This document shows, piece after piece, positions 1 through 7,827 of a DNA stretch of 37,900 nucleotides (its first letter is position 1; every line of letters begins with the position of its first letter). Source of the DNA: CAZHZT01 sp964537285. GTDB lineage: Bacteria > Bacteroidota > Bacteroidia > Chitinophagales > Saprospiraceae. The notes beneath the pieces were generated by a model. That model ran no database searches and was not told where the DNA came from. It saw only the letters and a program-made list of their open reading frames with translations. A program made the position numbers and the translations under genes. The stretch is from contig CAZHZT010000049.1 of assembly GCA_964537285.1 (NCBI GenBank), forward strand, positions 1-37,900. The letters run 5' to 3'.

Positions 1-28
1 TACTGCACCTTTTTTTAATTGCAGGGAC

Positions 29-63
29 AACATGAAGTTCCTGAAAATCCGGGATAACTTATT
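29..63 (+). repeat. Diverged copy of dispersed palindromic repeat (family A)
   Basis: This stretch reads AACATGAAGTTCCTGAAAAT and then CCGGGATAACTT. It aligns over its whole length with the exact 32-bp repeat cores at 18974-19005 and 23003-23034, with several mismatches and a one-base gap, and most closely with the other diverged copy at 19170-19209. Its palindrome is degenerate. It lies downstream of the BNR lipoprotein gene, which ends at 132 on the minus strand. All four copies have the same orientation. Confidence 0.5.
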
Positions 64-131
64 TTTCTGTTCTTAAAATGTTTACCAAATGAAATCATCT
101 AGAACTAATTGCCTAATCCCTAAAATAAAGT

Positions 132-1103
132 CTATTTAGTGCTGAATAAAAATACATTTCCATCAGCTCCGGCTACGACTACCTTTTCTTTAAAAACTGA
201 AATTGCCAATAAATTAACTTCAGGAAAGTTGGAAATGTATTCCCAGGTTTCTCCCCCATCGGTTGTTTTTTCGATGCGGCCATTATCGCCGGCTACATAT
301 CCCTTTAAAGGATCAATAAAAAAAACGGCATTATAGGAAGCTAAAGCACTCCATGCAATATCATCTCCTCTTATTTTACTCCAATTTTTGCCTCTATCAG
401 TGGTTTTTAGAATAGAGCTACCACTTCCAACGACATAACCAGTGCTCTCGGAAGGAAAATGAATATCCTGGTAAAAATCCCCCCTCATGCCGGTATCTTC
501 CCAGCTTTTACCGCCATCCGTTGTTCTTAGTAAGATTCCGTAACCGGCAGCATGATAGATTCCACCGCCTGAATATTCAATAGCCCTAAACTCATGGGGC
601 CATTCCGTTCGGGATAATATATTGCGGTTCATATCAAGTCGCCAAATCACGCCAGTGGTCAGTCCGCCTCCTCCTGCCACAAGGATTTCATTTTTAGAGT
701 CCGAGGCTATTCCCATTAATTCATCCCAGTAAGTCATCCGGGTAAATATCCACTCGTCCTTTGCCAAAGGTTTTTCAAACCAATACCCGCTTTTTCCAGT
801 CGTAATTAACCCTTCATTTTGTATAAAGGCGACATCGTTTAATTCATGATTGGCAATGGAATCAAGTTTCCAGGTAGCGCCTCCATCTAAAGTAAAAGCG
901 CTAACCCCTAGATTCCAGTTATCTCCTCCGAGTAGATAGAAAATCTGATCACTTTGCATTAAAATGGCATTCCCATCAAAGTAAGGGTCAAGTTGAACTT
1001 TTTCAAACCCGATCTCTACCGAATCCTGTTTACAAGCTAAAAAGGAAGCTGTACTAAGAAAGACAAAAAAAACTTTTTGAAGGATTGAGAAACTAAATTT
1101 CAC
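132..1103 (-). CDS. BNR/YCF48-like repeat lipoprotein
   Basis: This 323-residue protein is probably an exported lipoprotein. A hydrophobic signal peptide ends in a lipobox (SFLAC, Cys at about residue 24). The rest is built from short repeats carrying Asp-box-like motifs: TLDGGATW, TTDGGKSW, TTDRGKNW and TTDGGETW. Such motifs occur in sialidase/BNR propellers and in YCF48/Hcf136-like proteins, so a seven-bladed propeller is likely. No catalytic residues can be assigned, and many Bacteroidota proteins of this sort have no known function. It is divergent from the AhpD-like gene, 46 bp away. The ATG start is supported by the signal peptide that follows it directly. Confidence 0.8.
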   Translation of the reverse strand: MKFSFSILQKVFFVFLSTASFLACKQDSVEIGFEKVQLDPYFDGNAILMQSDQIFYLLGGDNWNLGVSAFTLDGGATWKLDSIANHELNDVAFIQNEGLITTGKSGYWFEKPLAKDEWIFTRMTYWDELMGIASDSKNEILVAGGGGLTTGVIWRLDMNRNILSRTEWPHEFRAIEYSGGGIYHAAGYGILLRTTDGGKSWEDTGMRGDFYQDIHFPSESTGYVVGSGSSILKTTDRGKNWSKIRGDDIAWSALASYNAVFFIDPLKGYVAGDNGRIEKTTDGGETWEYISNFPEVNLLAISVFKEKVVVAGADGNVFLFSTK

Positions 1104-1149
1104 CTTTTTTGATTAACTAGGCATGAACTAATCAACACACACACAAAAT

Positions 1150-1512
1150 ATGGAATCCAAATCAGTCGTAAAAGAATTTAATGATTATCGAGCGTTAATG
1201 AATGAAAAATTAATGGCCGAAGACAATCTGTTTTTAAAACGCTTTTTCAACCTGGACACGAATGCATACAAAGAAGGGGCTTTAAGTACAAAGGTAAAAG
1301 AGTTGCTGGGATTAGTAGCTTCAATGGTACTCCGTTGCGACGATTGTATCCGTTATCACTTGGGGACATGTTATGAGCTTGGAGTTTCCAAAAGTGAGAT
1401 ATTTGAAGTTTTTTCAATTGCGAATCTGGTCGGAGGCTCCATTTGCATCCCTCACACCAGAAGAGCGCTTGAATACTGGGAAGCATTAGAGCAAGAAGGT
1501 ATAGGAGCCTAG
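1150..1512 (+). CDS. Carboxymuconolactone decarboxylase / AhpD-like family protein
   Basis: This small 120-residue cytoplasmic protein has the AhpD-like signature: a CxxC pair (RCDDCIRYH, Cys at about residues 61 and 64) followed by a His on the same helix, then a conserved helix ending in HTRRALEYWEAL. Members are all-helical and oligomeric. The CxxCxxxH type usually acts as a thiol-disulfide peroxidase-like or decarboxylase-like enzyme, and the substrate here cannot be told. Length is normal for a single-domain member. The ATG start is preceded by an AC-rich leader with no Shine-Dalgarno sequence. A hairpin at 1529-1571 follows the stop, so it is probably a single-gene unit. Confidence 0.85.
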   Translation: MESKSVVKEFNDYRALMNEKLMAEDNLFLKRFFNLDTNAYKEGALSTKVKELLGLVASMVLRCDDCIRYHLGTCYELGVSKSEIFEVFSIANLVGGSICIPHTRRALEYWEALEQEGIGA

Positions 1513-1528
1513 TGCTTCAGGAACTAGA

Positions 1529-1571
1529 GAATTTTGAGGGGCAAAAGTAGTTCTTTTGTTCCTCTAAATTC
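1529..1571 (+). terminator. Hairpin downstream of the AhpD-like gene
   Basis: A 19-bp stem with a 5-nt loop (TAGTT). The arms are 1529-1547 and 1553-1571. They pair throughout except for one T/T mismatch and two G-U pairs that would form only in plus-strand RNA. That asymmetry favours an RNA hairpin read from the upstream plus-strand gene. No long T-tract follows. Confidence 0.5.
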
Positions 1572-1621
1572 ACCAGGATGGTTTTCAAACAGTAACATTA
1601 ACAATTGAAGCATTGATAGTT

Positions 1622-3082
1622 ATGAATAAACAGTTCTTATTCACGATCTATGTCATCTTATCAACGGGCATGTTTACCGGAATGGAGGCTCAAAGCACTT
1701 TACAACAAGCCATAAACTCCTTGGCCGAACATTCAAATATGGAGCACGGCTTCTTAGGAGTATCGGTAATGAATGTGAGCGACGGTAGATCAATTGCCCA
1801 ATACAATGCTGAAAAAAGCCTTATTCCTGCCTCAAGCCTGAAAGCCATAACTACTGCTACGCTACTGGATATTGTCGGTCCGGATTTCAAGTTTCAAACC
1901 AAACTCGAATACAATGGGCAGATACGCTCTGATAGTGTCCTAGATGGAGACCTGATCATTAAAGGCTCCGGAGATCCGTCTCTGGCATCTACCTTGCTCC
2001 CGGATGTAGCTCAGTTGGATGAATTACTTCAGTTGTTTCAGCAAGCCATCCAGGCACATGGAATAAAAAAAATTAAGGGCCGAATCATCGCAGACGCATC
2101 CCTGTTGGGGTCAGTGGTAAATGCTCCTACATGGCAATGGGCAGACCTGGGCAATTACTATGCCAGTGGAGCATGGGGATTAAATATACATGACAATCTG
2201 TACTACTTGTCCTTCCAACAGAACCCTGTAGAAGGAAGAAGGCCCGAGATACATAGTGTAAAACCTGATTTGCCTTCCATTGAATGGATCAACGAGGTGG
2301 TCTCTGGCCCAAGAGGATCCGGGGATAATGCATATATCTTTGGTGCCCCTTATACCCACCTCAGGTTTGTCAGAGGAAGCATTCCTGCGGGTAACCTTTT
2401 GTTTAAAATAAAAGGTTCCATGCCTAATCCGCCTTATTTTTTGGCTTACCGTTTAAGTAATTATTTGGAGGCATGCGGAATAAGAGTTGACAAAGAGCCT
2501 GTTGTACAAACCGAGACATCCAGAGAGGAACGCCATGAAATTTTTTCCTATGAATCTCCTTCATTGGAAGAATTAATAAAACTGACTAACTTCAAAAGTG
2601 TAAATCTTTATGCAGAGTGTTTTCTCCGGCAAATAGGAATAGCCCTAAAAGAAAAAGGCAATTTAAAGGAAAGCATCAATGCTATGATATCGTATTGGAC
2701 GGATAGGGGGGTTCCTTCAAAAGGATGGAATCTGGAAGATGGAAGTGGCTTATCACCCAGGAATCGAATTACTCCCTTACAGCTAACCCAAATACTGCAA
2801 AAGGTAGCTAAAAACCAGGCTACGTTTCCTGCGTTTTTTAACTCATTACCCAAAGTAGGCTATGAAGGGACAGTCAAATATATGTTGAGTGAATCTTCGG
2901 CAAGAGGAAAAATAAGAGCAAAGAGTGGTTCAATCAGCGGTGTACGGACATATACAGGATATGTAGAGTCAAGAAGTGGCAAGCTAGTATGTTTTGCAAT
3001 TATGGCTAATGCATTTGACGGCTCAAGCACTGCTATCCGAAGAAAGATGGAAAATATATTGTTAGAAATATATAAACTTTAA
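1622..3082 (+). CDS. dacB: D-alanyl-D-alanine carboxypeptidase/endopeptidase (PBP4, peptidase S13)
   Basis: A periplasmic penicillin-binding protein of class C (PBP4/S13), which trims or cleaves peptidoglycan peptide cross-links. The three active-site motifs are visible: SxxK (PASSLKAITT, nucleophilic Ser near residue 71), SxN (FKSVNLYAE) and KTG-like KSG (RAKSGSISGV). A long insert between the first two motifs is typical of S13. A signal peptide ends near EAQS. Length of about 486 residues suits the family. The reading frame opens at a TTG (1613), but the ATG at 1622 puts a charged MNKQ start directly before the signal peptide and is preferred. The symbol is by family and the exact substrate preference is not shown. 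Confidence 0.9.
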   Translation: MNKQFLFTIYVILSTGMFTGMEAQSTLQQAINSLAEHSNMEHGFLGVSVMNVSDGRSIAQYNAEKSLIPASSLKAITTATLLDIVGPDFKFQTKLEYNGQIRSDSVLDGDLIIKGSGDPSLASTLLPDVAQLDELLQLFQQAIQAHGIKKIKGRIIADASLLGSVVNAPTWQWADLGNYYASGAWGLNIHDNLYYLSFQQNPVEGRRPEIHSVKPDLPSIEWINEVVSGPRGSGDNAYIFGAPYTHLRFVRGSIPAGNLLFKIKGSMPNPPYFLAYRLSNYLEACGIRVDKEPVVQTETSREERHEIFSYESPSLEELIKLTNFKSVNLYAECFLRQIGIALKEKGNLKESINAMISYWTDRGVPSKGWNLEDGSGLSPRNRITPLQLTQILQKVAKNQATFPAFFNSLPKVGYEGTVKYMLSESSARGKIRAKSGSISGVRTYTGYVESRSGKLVCFAIMANAFDGSSTAIRRKMENILLEIYKL

Positions 3083-3226
3083 GATGTATAGCAAGTTAAA
3101 TACAGTGTAACCTAAGTGGCCACAATAGTTATTTCAGCATAGAGTCTACTTATCTAAAAATATAAGCAAATGATCGAGTGAATTAAAACCTTAATGGAAT
3201 AAAAATTATATTTACCAAAACCAACA

Positions 3227-3952
3227 ATGATGCTCCGACTTTTACTATTCATTTTACCGTTGCTAGTTTACTATTCCTGCGTACAGCCAGATAATGACAG
3301 AACTACTCCTTACCTGGAAGAAGTTAACCCAAAAGCTTCATCATCATCCAACAATGCATCCGACTTTGTTGATTACCCGGAAGCCGGCAAAGGATCCTTA
3401 AAGGATGGCATTCTAAATTTTGAGCGGGAGGTGTGGCAGAAGCCCAATATGATTATTAATCGGATGGGACAGTTAAAAAACAAAACCGTTGCTGATATTG
3501 GAGCAGGTTTTGGGTACTTTGCTTTTCGTTTACTGGATAAGGCTGAAAAAGTAATTGCTATCGATATCGATACGGCAGCCATTGAATTTATGCAATCGCT
3601 TCAAAAAAGATTACCTGAGGACTTTCAAAGTCGTTTTGAAGCGAGGCTCTGCCCAACCGATGATCCGAATTTAAACTATCAGGAGGCCGACATGGTCATC
3701 ATGGTCAATACATACATTTACATCAATGATCGAATCGAATACTTGAAAAAACTTCAGGAGGGCATGGCTCACGAAGGAAATTTAGTTATTATTGATTTTA
3801 AAAAGAAAGATATTCCTATTGGCCCTCCTGCTGGCTCGAGGATCCCGCTAAGCGAAGTAGAAAAAGAACTGAAGATTGCTGGCTTTAAGCGCATAAAAAC
3901 CGATGACACCTCTTTGGAGTATCAGTATATTCTTACAGCGGTAAGACCTTAA
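3227..3952 (+). CDS. Lipobox-bearing class I SAM-dependent methyltransferase
   Basis: This 241-residue protein starts with a short hydrophobic segment ending in a lipobox-like YYSC (Cys about residue 18), followed by a Ser/Asn-rich linker (about 37-50). The rest is a Rossmann methyltransferase: motif I VADIGAGFGYFAF near residue 88, an acidic end of beta-2 (VIAIDID), and a motif IV-like MVIMVNTYIYI. The methyl acceptor cannot be assigned. An exported SAM enzyme is odd because SAM is cytoplasmic, so the N-terminus may instead be an uncleaved anchor. Two ATGs sit in tandem at the start. The gene converges on purA, and its stop codon touches the 47-bp-arm palindrome at 3952. Confidence 0.75.
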   Translation: MMLRLLLFILPLLVYYSCVQPDNDRTTPYLEEVNPKASSSSNNASDFVDYPEAGKGSLKDGILNFEREVWQKPNMIINRMGQLKNKTVADIGAGFGYFAFRLLDKAEKVIAIDIDTAAIEFMQSLQKRLPEDFQSRFEARLCPTDDPNLNYQEADMVIMVNTYIYINDRIEYLKKLQEGMAHEGNLVIIDFKKKDIPIGPPAGSRIPLSEVEKELKIAGFKRIKTDDTSLEYQYILTAVRP

Positions 3953-4048
3953 ACAAGTGTATAGGCATTTAGCCCATAAGAGTGCAGCCCATTATTTCTT
4001 CGAAATAATGGGCTGCACTCTTATGGGCTAAATGCCTATACACTTGTT
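3952..4048. repeat. Perfect palindrome with 47-bp arms between convergent genes
   Basis: The arms 3952-3998 and 4002-4048 are perfect reverse complements, with a 3-nt loop (TTC). The left arm begins at the last base of the methyltransferase stop codon. The right arm contains the purA stop (4036-4038) and its last three sense codons (Thr-Ser-Val). No T-tract follows on either strand. It is probably a bidirectional transcription end signal, since the flanking genes converge, although intrinsic terminators usually have stems of only 7-15 bp. Confidence 0.9.
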
Positions 4049-5331
4049 GGCTCTGCGTGCCATTGTTTTTCAATAAGTTCCTCCCGGTCCGGTCCGGTAG
4101 AGATCATAGAAACGGGAAGTTTCAGATAATCCTCTAAGGATTGGATAAAGGTTTTGAGTTTCTCAGGTAACTTTTCGAACGTTTTTATATCTGCAAGAGA
4201 CGTATTCCAGCCTTCGAAGGCTTGGTATTGTATATCAATATCAACGCTATTGACATCATAAGGCAATTCGTTGCCTTGATAACTGTCATAGGAGTAATTT
4301 ACGCCAGCTTTGATTTCATTAAAGTTGTTGAGGACGTCAATTTTGGTGATTACCAAGTCAGAAACGCCATTGATCATGCAGGTATACTGCAACTGAGGGA
4401 TATCAATCCACCCACAGCGCCTAGGCCGTCCCGTAGTTGCTCCGAACTCATTTCCCTCTTTTTGTAAGAGTGCTCCTGTTTCACCGTGTAGTTCCGTAGG
4501 GAAAGGGCCACCTCCAACCCTTGTACAATAAGCTTTAGTAATGCCGATAACCCGGTCAATTTTATTGGGAGCCACACCAAGTCCGGTGCATACGCCTGCG
4601 GTAATGGTATTAGAGGAAGTAACAAAGGGGTAAGTTCCAAAATCAATATCAAGCATAGAGCCCTGTGCCCCTTCCGCAAGGATACGATGTTTTTTCTCTA
4701 TTGCCTCATTAATGAAATATTCTCCGTTCACTTTTTTAAGTTGCCGCAATCGCTCCAGGCTATCAAAGAACTGCTCCTCCTCTGAAGCCAGATCGAATTC
4801 GAAATCCGGATAAATTTGCAACAGTCCTAAATGTTTCTTTTTAAGTGCTTGATATTGCTGATCAAAGTCAGGGCGGTCAATATCTCCCACTCTTATACCA
4901 TTTCGCCCGGTTTTATCCATGTAAGTAGGCCCGATCCCTTTCAAGGTAGAACCTATTTTTTCCTTGCCCTTTGCTGCTTCGGAAGCTGCATCGATATAAC
5001 GATGGGTAGGAAGAATGAGGTGCGCTTTTCTGGCGACCAGCAACCGATCTTTATAATCAATATTTTCTTTATCCAGCATATTAAGTTCCTTGCGTAGCGT
5101 AATAGGGTCGATCACCACGCCATTGCCGATAAGATTCAATTGATCAGGTCTGAAAATACCCGACGGGATTGTGTGGAGTACGAACTTATTTCCATCGAAA
5201 TGCAGGGTATGCCCAGCATTGGGGCCACCTTGAAATCTGGCGATCACATCATATTGATCGGCAAGGGCATCCACAATTTTGCCTTTCCCCTCGTCGCCCC
5301 ATTGTAGTCCGAGAATTACGTCTATTGCCAT
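4036..5331 (-). CDS. purA: Adenylosuccinate synthetase
   Basis: The enzyme condenses IMP with aspartate using GTP, the first committed step from IMP to AMP. The N-terminal GTP-binding/catalytic loop WGDEGKGKIVD is intact, followed by GGPNAGHT with the catalytic His. Further family motifs are GIGPTYMDK, EGAQGSMLDIDFGTYPFVTSSN and TGRPRRCGWID. Length of 431 residues is normal. The gene lies 24 bp downstream of the STAS-domain gene and is probably cotranscribed with it. Its last three codons and stop lie inside the palindrome at 3952-4048, so the C-terminal Thr-Ser-Val is dictated by the palindrome arm. No Shine-Dalgarno sequence is evident. Confidence 0.97.
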   Translation of the reverse strand: MAIDVILGLQWGDEGKGKIVDALADQYDVIARFQGGPNAGHTLHFDGNKFVLHTIPSGIFRPDQLNLIGNGVVIDPITLRKELNMLDKENIDYKDRLLVARKAHLILPTHRYIDAASEAAKGKEKIGSTLKGIGPTYMDKTGRNGIRVGDIDRPDFDQQYQALKKKHLGLLQIYPDFEFDLASEEEQFFDSLERLRQLKKVNGEYFINEAIEKKHRILAEGAQGSMLDIDFGTYPFVTSSNTITAGVCTGLGVAPNKIDRVIGITKAYCTRVGGGPFPTELHGETGALLQKEGNEFGATTGRPRRCGWIDIPQLQYTCMINGVSDLVITKIDVLNNFNEIKAGVNYSYDSYQGNELPYDVNSVDIDIQYQAFEGWNTSLADIKTFEKLPEKLKTFIQSLEDYLKLPVSMISTGPDREELIEKQWHAEPTSV

Positions 5332-5355
5332 AATTGGTTAAATAAAATTCAAAAA

Positions 5356-5697
5356 TTAATCATTAAGGAAATTCATAGCCTCATCGATGGTGTGGCTAAA
5401 GCGAAAGAAAGATTTCAGCTTAGTGATTTCCAACAATTCAATGACTTGTGTAGAAGGGTTAACTAAAGTAAGATCTCCTCCTGCATTTTGAGATTCTCTG
5501 CGTAGAGCGATCAAAAAATTAATACCAATGCTATTCATAAAGGAAAGCTTTCCAAGATCCAGCACGACTCGATTAAAGCCGTTAGAGATTTTATCCTGAA
5601 CGTTGCTTACAATTTTTTTATTTTCCAACTCATTATACAAGTCGGTAACTTCCAGAATTTGGATAGGGTTGTCGTTTGCTGTTATGACGTAACTCAT
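5356..5697 (-). CDS. STAS-domain protein (anti-sigma factor antagonist-like)
   Basis: A 113-residue single STAS domain. The pattern VVLDLGKLSFMNSIGINFLIAL carries the serine (SFMNSIG) at the position phosphorylated in SpoIIAA/RsbV antagonists. Such proteins bind or release an anti-sigma kinase according to phosphorylation state. No kinase or phosphatase partner gene lies in the window, so the pathway is unknown. In Bacteroidota, orphan STAS proteins next to housekeeping genes are common. It is the first gene of a likely two-gene unit with purA, 24 bp apart. A repeat-rich 303-bp gap lies upstream. Confidence 0.85.
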   Translation of the reverse strand: MSYVITANDNPIQILEVTDLYNELENKKIVSNVQDKISNGFNRVVLDLGKLSFMNSIGINFLIALRRESQNAGGDLTLVNPSTQVIELLEITKLKSFFRFSHTIDEAMNFLND

Positions 5698-6000
5698 GAG
5701 ACTTAAGTTTTGGGAATCTTTGATTATTCTTAATTATTTATTTCTTTGACATAAGTAGTTCACGGAATTGGGCTACTTAAATTGTGAAAAATGGAACTTC
5801 AAAATGATAACCCTTTCAGCCACAAGGACATTCAAGGGGTATCATTTTGAAATTCCACACAATTTATCAAAGAACGAATTATTTTAGTGCCAGATGAATT
5901 TTATGTTTTTGAACCAACTGAGTGGTAAAGATTGCTTAAGCGCTAATTTGGCTCAGGCACATAATCTTCTGCCTAGTGATTCAGGAACTAGCACTTTATT
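5698..6000. other. Intergenic region with an imperfect inverted repeat
   Basis: This 303-bp gap between the fur-like gene and the STAS gene holds a bulged inverted repeat at 5779-5875 (listed separately) and a short motif at 5972-5992, CTAGTG-ATTCAG-GAACTAG. That motif recurs almost exactly at 1511-1526, right after the AhpD-like gene. No convincing ORF or RNA gene was seen. The promoter for the STAS-purA unit must lie near 5700-5780, but I cannot point to a clear -7 element. Confidence 0.5.
5779..5875. repeat. Imperfect inverted repeat (family B copy)
   Basis: The left part (5779-5813) and right part (5836-5865) pair with bulges through AATTGTG...TGGAACTTC, then AAAATGAT. The right side, read on the minus strand, is GTTCTTTGATAAATTGTGTGG followed by AATTTC, minus its first base here. 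It matches the repeats at 6745-6814 and 33670-33715. It lies downstream of the fur-like gene on the minus strand. Confidence 0.6.
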
Positions 6001-6495
6001 TTAAGCAGTTTCTTTCTGGGTTAAACCATTTTTAGATTGGGTTCTGGGGCAGGCACCGTCACAATGCCCGTAGAGATTGAGAGAATGCTGGGTTATTTTA
6101 AACTTAAGCAATTCTCCCATCATATTTTTTATTTGTTGAATTCTTGGATCGCAGAATTCCAGTACTTTTCCACAATCTACACAAATCAAGTGATCGTGCT
6201 GCTTATATCCGTAAGATTTTTCATATTGTGCCAGGTTTTTACCAAATTGATGCTTTTTTACCAGGTCACAACTGACTAACAGCTCTAATGTATTATATAC
6301 GGTGGCACGACTCACGCGATAATTTTGGTTTTTCATGTGAATATATAGCGCCTCGGCATCAAAGTGATCGCTTCGTTTATATATTTCTTCCAAAATTGCG
6401 AACCTTTCCGGCGTTTTTCGAAAATTATTTTTCTCCAAATGAGCTGAAAAGATGTTAATTACTTGTTTGATGATTTCTTCATTTTTATTTGGCAT
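6001..6495 (-). CDS. Fur-family transcriptional regulator
   Basis: A 164-residue metal-responsive regulator. The N-terminal winged helix contains KTPERFAILEEI and the recognition region YRVSRATVYNTLELL. The C-terminal dimerisation part carries HDHLICVDCGKVLEF with a CxxC and a second Cys pair (HCDGAC), the structural zinc site. Whether it is Fur, PerR or Zur cannot be settled from the residues seen. Unusually for this phylum, a perfect Shine-Dalgarno (AGGAGG, complement of 6503-6508) lies 7 nt before the ATG, which fixes the start. It is monocistronic by appearance, with repeats on both sides. Confidence 0.92.
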   Translation of the reverse strand: MPNKNEEIIKQVINIFSAHLEKNNFRKTPERFAILEEIYKRSDHFDAEALYIHMKNQNYRVSRATVYNTLELLVSCDLVKKHQFGKNLAQYEKSYGYKQHDHLICVDCGKVLEFCDPRIQQIKNMMGELLKFKITQHSLNLYGHCDGACPRTQSKNGLTQKETA

Positions 6496-6502
6496 AATCG
6501 AT

Positions 6503-6508
6503 CCTCCT
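6503..6508 (-). promoter_or_regulatory. Strong Shine-Dalgarno of the fur-like gene
   Basis: The minus strand reads AGAGGAGGATCGATTATG, with AGGAGG 7 nt before the start codon. None of the other starts inspected in the window has such a site, as expected for Bacteroidota, so it stands out. Confidence 0.65.
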
Positions 6509-6652
6509 CTAGTTTATAGTTCTTTAATAAAAATTGAAATTCCTCGTACACTCCGGCTACCTTTGCAACTGTTAAAGATAGCACAAAGAGTTTGAAAAGA
6601 AAATATTATTTAGTCTAAATATTGGCTTTAACGATAATTTAAATACCTGTAG

Positions 6653-6730
6653 GACGCGAGTTGCAATAATTTTATGGAAAGCAGGGGGCGGTTGCCCCCT
6701 GCTTTCCATAAAATTATTGCAACTCGCGTC
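6653..6730. repeat. Perfect palindrome with 37-bp arms
   Basis: The arms 6653-6689 and 6694-6730 are perfect reverse complements around a 4-nt loop (GGTT). It lies between two minus-strand genes, about 100 bp downstream of queG and beyond the family B hairpin. It probably serves as the queG transcript end or insulates fur. The outer sequence GTAGGACGCGA also begins part of the palindrome at 10216-10288, although the inner halves differ. Confidence 0.85.
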
Positions 6731-6744
6731 TTTGATAAATAGAC

Positions 6745-6814
6745 GTTCTTTGACAAATTGTGTGGCACTTCCAGCAATTCTCGCTGTGGAACATCACAAT
6801 TTATGTCAAAGAAT
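6745..6814. repeat. Imperfect inverted repeat (family B copy), downstream of queG
   Basis: The left arm starts GTTCTTTGACAAATTGTGTGG and the right arm ends CACAATTTATGTCAAAGAAT. They pair with small bulges around a centre at about 6780. The left arm is almost identical to the hairpin at 33670-33684 with its loop, and to the complement of the right arm at 5848-5875. It ends about 17 bp before the queG stop codon. Confidence 0.65.
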
Positions 6815-6830
6815 TTAAATAGATAACATT

Positions 6831-7790
6831 TTAATCCACTGATCGTTCTTTGCCTAAGAAATGAATATTGCGCATTAGGCCTTTATACCTGGTTCTTTTT
6901 ACAGCCGATTTACGAAAGACCTTTCCAAAGACTTCCTCTGTTAGCTCCAACCAATCCTTAGATGTCATTTGAAGTAAATCGGGGTGAGGCTCAAAGGCCG
7001 GTTCTTGATGTGGAGTAGAAAAACGATTCCACGGACAAACCTCCTGACATATATCACAGCCGAACATCCAATTCTCCATTTTTCCCTTAAATTGCTCATC
7101 AATAGCCTCCCTGAGCTCAATAGTCAGATAGGAAATACACTTACTGGCATCGACAATATACCCAGTCGCATCAATAGCCTCTGTCGGGCAAGCATCGATG
7201 CAGCGGCGGCATCTTCCGCAATAATCTTTCATGGGCCCGTCTGGTTTTAGTTGCAGGTCGATGATAAGATCTGCAAGAAAAAAATAAGATCCTCTTCTGG
7301 GATTAATGATCAAAGTATTTTTTCCAATCCATCCTACCCCGCTGCGTTTGGCCCAATCTCTCTCCATGACGGGTGCTGAATCTACGAAGCAACGTCCGTT
7401 CACTTCGCCGACTTCTTCTCTTAAGAAATTCAAAAGTGTTTTTAGTTTCTTTTTGATTACAAAGTGATAATCTTCTCCATAAGCATATTTAGAAATTTTA
7501 GGTGCCTGTTTATCTGTTTGTTCTTCTTTGGAGAAATAATTATACGTCAAGCTAACCACTGATTGAGCTCCAGGCACCAATAAGGTAGGGTCTATGCGTT
7601 TTTCAAAATGGTTCTCCATATAGGTCATCTTTCCATGATATCCTTTATTGAGCCAGGCTTCCAGCCTGCGGGCTTCTTCTTCCATTTTCCCGGCCTTAGA
7701 AATGCCAACGAACTCAAAGCCCATATCATAGGCCTTTTGCTTTAGAAGCCGGGTATTTTTTTCGATGTTATTTATTTGCTTACTACTCAT
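6831..7790 (-). CDS. queG: Epoxyqueuosine reductase
   Basis: This enzyme makes the last step of queuosine synthesis, reducing epoxyqueuosine in tRNA with cobalamin and two [4Fe-4S] clusters. The sequence shows the N-terminal DUF1730-like part, the conserved YAYGEDYH and DSAPVMERDWAKRSGVGWIGKN motifs, and two ferredoxin-type cysteine sets, CGRCRRCIDACPTEAI and CDICQEVCPWN. Length of 319 residues is normal for Bacteroidota, which lack the longer C-terminal repeats of the E. coli protein. It follows uvrD on the same strand but a 45-bp-arm palindrome separates them, so separate transcription is likely. Confidence 0.95.
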   Translation of the reverse strand: MSSKQINNIEKNTRLLKQKAYDMGFEFVGISKAGKMEEEARRLEAWLNKGYHGKMTYMENHFEKRIDPTLLVPGAQSVVSLTYNYFSKEEQTDKQAPKISKYAYGEDYHFVIKKKLKTLLNFLREEVGEVNGRCFVDSAPVMERDWAKRSGVGWIGKNTLIINPRRGSYFFLADLIIDLQLKPDGPMKDYCGRCRRCIDACPTEAIDATGYIVDASKCISYLTIELREAIDEQFKGKMENWMFGCDICQEVCPWNRFSTPHQEPAFEPHPDLLQMTSKDWLELTEEVFGKVFRKSAVKRTRYKGLMRNIHFLGKERSVD

Positions 7791-7827
7791 CTAAAAATTA
7801 GAGTTATGAGCGGATCGTCGAATTGGC

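Noticed and set aside
1613..1621. TTG start of the D-Ala-D-Ala carboxypeptidase frame
   Set aside because: The in-frame ATG nine bases later gives a normal charged N-terminus before the signal peptide.
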